The notes below the pieces were generated by a model that made no database searches, had not been told where the DNA came from, and saw only the letters and a list, made by a program, of their open reading frames with translations. A stretch of 64,000 nt of DNA from CAZENU01 sp965117035 (lineage in GTDB: Bacteria; Chloroflexota; Dehalococcoidia; Lucifugimonadales; CAZENU01). Each line of letters opens with the position of its first letter. Within the stretch, counting starts at the first letter, position 1. This document shows positions 60,536-64,000 of this stretch, one piece after another. The stretch is from positions 1,984,001-2,048,000 of the forward strand of contig OZ220748.1 of assembly GCA_965117035.1 (NCBI GenBank), in the 5' to 3' direction. A program made the translations under genes and the position numbers.

Positions 60536-61804
60536 CTATGCGCCGGAGAACGCGCGGGACAGACCTTCTCGCGGGACTTCCCGTTGCGCGCTGCCGACCA
60601 GGTCGCGAAGGACGACGGCGTCCCGCGCCAGCTCGTCCTCGCCGACGATGGCGGCGTGCGTCGCGCCGACCGCCGAGGCGTAGCGCAGCTGGCCGCGCAG
60701 GCTCCTGCCCGCCGGCGCGAGCACGGCGGCAACGCCGGCGCGCCGCAGCTCCGAAGCGAGCAGAAGACCGGCCGGCCTGGTCCCGTCTCCCACCGGAGCG
60801 ACGACGACCTTCGCCCGCCCGCTCTCGACAACGGGCCGGCTGTCCCGGATGTAGGCCAGCACGCGCTCGATGCCCATCGCGAAGCCGATCCCCGGCGTCG
60901 GACGGCCGCCCAGCGCCTCGACCATCCCGTCGTAGCGGCCTCCGCCCGCCAGCGAGCTCTGCTGCCCGCCCCCGGGCGGCGCGATCTCGAACACGGTGCG
61001 CGTGTAGTAGTCGAGACCCCTGACCAGCCGGTTCTCCGTCTCGTAGGAGATGCCCAGCGCATCCAGGTGTCCCAGCACGGCGCCCCAGTGGGACTCGCAG
61101 TCGCCGCACAGGCTGTCGACGGAGCCGGGCGCTGCCTCGATCAGGGGCTGGCAGGGGCCGTTCTTGCAGTCGAGCAGCCTCAGCGGGTTGGTGTCGAGGC
61201 GGCGACGGCAGTCGTCGTGCGTCAGCTCGTCCGAGCGGGACCGGTAGTAGTCCTTCAGTCCTTCGATGTACCGCGGCCGGCACTCCGGGTCGCCGATGGA
61301 GTTGATCGCCAGCGTGACGTCGTCGACCCCCACCGACTCCAGCAGGCGGCACGCGAGCTCGATCACCTCGGCGTCGATCGACGCGTCCGCCTCGCCGATC
61401 ACCTCGACTCCGTACTGGTGTAGCTGCCGGTAGCGGCCGGCCTGTGGGCGGTCGTACCTGAAGAAGGGCCCGACGTAGTAGAGCCTCACCGGCTGGGGCA
61501 GGTTGTGCATGCCGTGCTGGAGGTAGGCCCGGCACACCGGGGGTGTGCCCTCGGGGCGCAGGGTGAGCAGATCGCCGCCGCGGTCTTCGAAGGTGTACGT
61601 CTCGTTCTCGACGATGTCGGTGATCTCGCCCGTGCCGCGGACGAAGAGCTCGGCGTCCTCGAAGGTGGGCGTATCTATGCGGTCGTACCCGAACGTGGCC
61701 GCGATCTCGTCGCCCCGCGACTCGAAGTAGCGCCAGAGGCCCTGGTCCTCCGGAAGTATGTCCACCGTCCCCCTGGGGGTCCGGAACGTCCTGGGCCTGC
61801 TCAT
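60536..61804 (-). CDS. hisS: Histidyl-tRNA synthetase
   Basis: Charges tRNA-His. Motif 1 and HisRS signatures are present: RTPRGTVDILPED, LRPEGTPPVCRAYL, GPFFRYDRPQAGRYRQLHQY (motif 2), the HisRS loops RGLDYYTRTVFEI and AGGGRYDGMVEALGG, and motif 3 in GFAMGIERVLAYI. A cysteine-rich insert (DCKNGPCQPL, SLCGDCESH) lies between, as in one bacterial subgroup. Start ATG 61804 has AAGG eight bases upstream. Length 422 is normal. It is divergent from tig. Confidence 0.96.
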   Translation of the reverse strand: MSRPRTFRTPRGTVDILPEDQGLWRYFESRGDEIAATFGYDRIDTPTFEDAELFVRGTGEITDIVENETYTFEDRGGDLLTLRPEGTPPVCRAYLQHGMHNLPQPVRLYYVGPFFRYDRPQAGRYRQLHQYGVEVIGEADASIDAEVIELACRLLESVGVDDVTLAINSIGDPECRPRYIEGLKDYYRSRSDELTHDDCRRRLDTNPLRLLDCKNGPCQPLIEAAPGSVDSLCGDCESHWGAVLGHLDALGISYETENRLVRGLDYYTRTVFEIAPPGGGQQSSLAGGGRYDGMVEALGGRPTPGIGFAMGIERVLAYIRDSRPVVESGRAKVVVAPVGDGTRPAGLLLASELRRAGVAAVLAPAGRSLRGQLRYASAVGATHAAIVGEDELARDAVVLRDLVGSAQREVPREGLSRAFSGA

Positions 61805-61946
61805 TCCCGGCGCCTTCCCGAATCGAGTTCGGGAGATAGTAACACACGGGATTTTGGGCTCCCCGCCGTGGGGTTTCAGGCGCGGCGGCCCGCTGGGACG
61901 GACGGCCCGTGCGGGTCGGAATCGGGAAGAGACCGGCCGAGCGCGT

Positions 61947-61954
61947 GCTATAAT
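61947..61954 (+). promoter_or_regulatory. Extended -10 promoter for tig-clpP-clpX
   Basis: TGCTATAAT, a perfect TATAAT with the TG of an extended -10, ends 34 bases before the tig start. No convincing -35 hexamer is present, as is usual for this promoter type. Confidence 0.5.
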
Positions 61955-61988
61955 CGAGAGCACGTTTGGCGCGTTTCGGGGGCCCCGT

Positions 61989-63338
61989 TTGAAGATCACC
62001 CAAGAAGAGGTCGTGGACCTGCAGACCGTCCTCAACATCGAGCTCGAGGAAGACGATCTGCCCCCATACCTCGACCGGGGCTACCAGCGCGTCGTCAACC
62101 GCGTCTCGATTCCCGGTTTCCGCAAGGGCAAGGCGCCGCGCGCGATCGTGGAGAACTTCCTCGGCAGGGAGAGCCTGATACACGAGGCGCTCGACTTCAT
62201 GGTCTCCGACGTGACGGAGAAGGCGATCGCGGAGCAGAGCCTCGAGACCGTCGAGCCGGCCGGCGTAGAGCTGGTCGACCTGGACCCGGTCATCTTCAAG
62301 GCCACCGTCGCGCTGAAGCCCAGGGTCGATCTCGGAGACTACCTCGGCATCCGGGTGCCCGAGACGCCGGCTGAGGTCACCGATCAGGACGTGCAGGACA
62401 GGCTCGAGATGCTCAGCCTCGAATCGGCTTCCTGGGAGCCCGTCGACCGCGCCGTCGCGCTGGGCGACATGGTCACCATGAACGTGACCGCGACGGTCGA
62501 GGAGTCTGAGATACTGAACGAGAGCGACGCCGTGTACGTCGCCGACGCCGGGAACGAGCTGCCCTTTCCGGGGTTGCCGCAGCAGCTCGAAGGGGCCGAA
62601 GTCGGCGCGGCCCGGGAGTTCGATCTCGACATCCCCGAAGACCACGGGAGCGAGGAGATCGCGGGGAAGACGGCGCACTTCAGCGTCACCGTCAACGACG
62701 TCAAAGAGCGCAGGCTGCCCGACCTCGACGACGAGTTCGCCAAGGGTGTGGGCGACGGGTTCGACACCCTCGACGAGCTGCGGGAATCTGTCAGGGAGCG
62801 CCTGCAGCTGGAAGCCGAGACGTCCAACCGGAGCGAGTACCACGAGGCTGTCGTCGACGCCCTCGTCTCGAACGCGACCGTCGAGATGGCGCCGCTCTCG
62901 GTGGACCGCGAGATCGAACGCGCCGAGGCGCGCCGCGAACGCTTCGCCGAGGCGATGGGAATCCCCATGGAGGACTTCCAGAGGCATTCCGGCATGACCG
63001 AGGAAGAGTGGCGCGAGTCGAATCGCGAGGACGCCCTCAGGAACCTGACCCGCTCGTACGCGCTCGCGGCGCTCGCCGAAGCGGAAGGCCTCGAGGTCGA
63101 CCGGGAAGAGGTCGAGCGACGAGTGGAGGAGATGCTGGCCGCCGACGGCGCTCAGCCCCGCGGCCGGCGCAGCGATCGGCGCAGGGAACGCGAACGGATG
63201 AAGGTCGGCGTCGAGGCGCAGATCATGGAGGTCAGGTCCCTCGACAGGCTGGTCGCCATAGCCAAAGGAGACGCCGATACGGACGCGGCCGACGACGACC
63301 AGGAGCAAGAAACGGAAGGAGAACGCGTTGACACCTAG
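61989..63338 (+). CDS. tig: Trigger factor
   Basis: A ribosome-bound chaperone with peptidyl-prolyl isomerase activity. The ribosome-binding signature is near residue 40: GFRKGKAPRAIVENFLG. The FKBP-like PPIase domain (about 155-250) and the helical C-terminal arms follow, with DEFAKGVGDGFDTLDELR. A basic RGRRSDRRRERERMK segment and an acidic Asp/Glu-rich tail end the 449 residues. The start is TTG at 61989, because the family N-terminus (KITQEEV) begins there; the site upstream is weak. The longer frame upstream is antisense to hisS. The clpP start overlaps the tig end by 11 bases. Confidence 0.9.
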   Translation: MKITQEEVVDLQTVLNIELEEDDLPPYLDRGYQRVVNRVSIPGFRKGKAPRAIVENFLGRESLIHEALDFMVSDVTEKAIAEQSLETVEPAGVELVDLDPVIFKATVALKPRVDLGDYLGIRVPETPAEVTDQDVQDRLEMLSLESASWEPVDRAVALGDMVTMNVTATVEESEILNESDAVYVADAGNELPFPGLPQQLEGAEVGAAREFDLDIPEDHGSEEIAGKTAHFSVTVNDVKERRLPDLDDEFAKGVGDGFDTLDELRESVRERLQLEAETSNRSEYHEAVVDALVSNATVEMAPLSVDREIERAEARRERFAEAMGIPMEDFQRHSGMTEEEWRESNREDALRNLTRSYALAALAEAEGLEVDREEVERRVEEMLAADGAQPRGRRSDRRRERERMKVGVEAQIMEVRSLDRLVAIAKGDADTDAADDDQEQETEGERVDT

Positions 63339-63951
63339 GCTCGAGAATGTGATTCCGATGGTCGTGGAGAGCGGTCCGCGGGGAGAGCGGGCTTTCGACA
63401 TCTACTCGCTGCTGCTGCGCGAGAGGGTCATCTTCCTCGGCACCCCGGTCTACGACCAGATGGCCAACGCCATCATAGCCCAGCTCCTGTACCTCGACCG
63501 CGAGGACAGCGAGCGGCCGATCCACCTGTACATTAACTCGCCGGGCGGCATCGTGACGGCCGGCCTCGCCATCTACGACACCATGAGGCAGGTCACCGCG
63601 CCGGTCTCCACCATCTGCGTTGGGATGGCCGCCAGCTTCGCCGCCGTGCTGCTGTGCGCCGGCACCCCCGGGAGACGCTACGCCCTGCCGAACTCGACGA
63701 TCCTGCTTCACCAGGTCGCCGGCGGCATGCAGGGACAGGCCTCGGACATCGAGATCCAGGCAAGGCACACGATCCGCATCGAGGACAAGATGCGGCAGAT
63801 AATCTCGATGCACACCGGGCAGCCGTACGACAAGGTTGCGCGGGATACTGACCGCGATTACTACTTGACCGCCGAGGAGGCTGTCGATTACGGTCTGATA
63901 GACAGCATCATGGAGCCCCCGGCGCCCGGCGCCGACTCGGCTTCCTCGTAG
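63328..63951 (+). CDS. clpP: ATP-dependent Clp protease proteolytic subunit
   Basis: ClpP forms the double-heptamer serine protease chamber. Catalytic Ser103 is in GMAASFAAVLL (usual GxAAS-M), His128 in TILLHQVAGG and Asp177 in DTDRDYYL. IYSLLLRERVIFLGTPV and YINSPGGIVTAGLAIYDTM are the standard handle and head. The TTG start at 63328 has AAGGAG six bases upstream and overlaps the tig stop. Length 207 is normal. It is the middle gene of the classic tig-clpP-clpX order. Confidence 0.96.
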   Translation: MTPRLENVIPMVVESGPRGERAFDIYSLLLRERVIFLGTPVYDQMANAIIAQLLYLDREDSERPIHLYINSPGGIVTAGLAIYDTMRQVTAPVSTICVGMAASFAAVLLCAGTPGRRYALPNSTILLHQVAGGMQGQASDIEIQARHTIRIEDKMRQIISMHTGQPYDKVARDTDRDYYLTAEEAVDYGLIDSIMEPPAPGADSASS

Positions 63952-63954
63952 GCC

Positions 63955-64000
63955 ATGCCCGCATCGACGACCGAACAGTCCGGTTACCGCTGCTCGTTCT
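63955..64000 (+). CDS. clpX: Start of clpX (partial)
   Basis: An ATG three bases after the clpP stop opens MPASTTEQSGYRCSF, which runs off the window. YRCSF matches the start of the ClpX zinc-binding domain (YRCSFCGKS), and the position after tig and clpP is the usual one. Only 15 codons are visible. Confidence 0.6.
   Translation, partial: MPASTTEQSGYRCSF

Noticed and set aside
58943..61423. 826-codon plus-strand frame
   Set aside because: Antisense to prmC, prfA and hisS, with low-complexity Arg/Pro-rich parts.
60513..63401. 962-codon minus-strand frame across hisS and tig
   Set aside because: It is a shadow of tig, the intergenic region and hisS in another frame; hisS has a clear own start at 61804.
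1..64000. tRNA or rRNA genes
   Set aside because: I looked for T-loop GGTTCGAATCC-type sequences and rRNA signatures and found none outside coding genes.

Overview
The window looks like a chromosomal segment of a high-G+C bacterium, most likely a Chloroflexota member of the SAR202/Dehalococcoidia type. This is an inference from gene content: several DUF3179 lipoproteins, PD40-propeller lipoproteins with threonine/proline-rich linkers, a large-type SRP RNA, an HrcA/GroESL heat-shock locus and many GTG/TTG starts. No rRNA or tRNA gene was seen, so the taxonomy is not proven.

Layout. 1-8.3 kb: end of a PHP-family phosphatase gene, then minus-strand runs containing PLP synthase (pdxS-pdxT), an R3H-type AAA ATPase, tmk, a PPOX-family protein and a nucleotidyltransferase, preceded by gap and a HAD phosphatase. 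8.3-11.2 kb: repeat-rich intergenic DNA and two convergent nuclease-like genes (a secreted HNH/Excalibur lipoprotein and a PD-(D/E)XK-like protein). 11.3-16.5 kb: eno, a Rossmann-fold protein, hrcA, groEL and groES with promoter and CIRCE-like operator. 16.8-21.9 kb: a DUF3574 lipoprotein, a six-copy 54-bp repeat array, coaBC and valS. 21.9-27.6 kb: an IS5-type insertion sequence sitting in the valS stop codon, gene remnants and three tandem PD40-propeller lipoprotein genes. 28-33.6 kb: a VOC protein and an ABC exporter (two ATPases, one FtsX-like permease). 33.7-36.1 kb: two DUF3179 lipoproteins. 36.3-45.6 kb: pheS, pheT, moeA, a branched-chain aminotransferase, membrane proteins and a transaldolase-like enzyme. 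45.8-49.1 kb: another DUF3179 gene and a PD40/LRR gene mosaic. 49.3-50.5 kb: a DapA-family enzyme and a small protein. 50.5-54.7 kb: an AT-richer, frameshifted SIR2-domain gene bracketed by 65-bp direct repeats. 54.7-64 kb: ispE, rsmA, SRP RNA, an OsmC protein, prmC, prfA, hisS, tig, clpP and the start of clpX.

Most striking result. Two of the three DUF3179 genes carry an in-frame TGA exactly where the third has the first cysteine of a CxxC motif (TW-C-PLC in the Cys form, TW-U-PLC and AY-U-TLC in the other two). Reading frame and homology continue unbroken after the TGA. In each, a stem-loop with a GU-containing apical loop lies 20-21 nt downstream, as in bacterial SECIS elements. I read them as selenocysteine lipoproteins. 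The selenocysteine machinery (selA, selB, selD, tRNA-Sec) is not in the window and would have to be found elsewhere in the genome.

The second accessory feature is the SIR2 gene, whose flanking direct repeats copy the 3' end of a neighbouring membrane-protein gene. This suggests acquisition of a defence-type gene as a discrete unit. Much intergenic space is filled by dispersed repeat families: inverted palindromic pairs, CCCTCTCCC/GGGAGAGGG hairpins and heptamer tracts.
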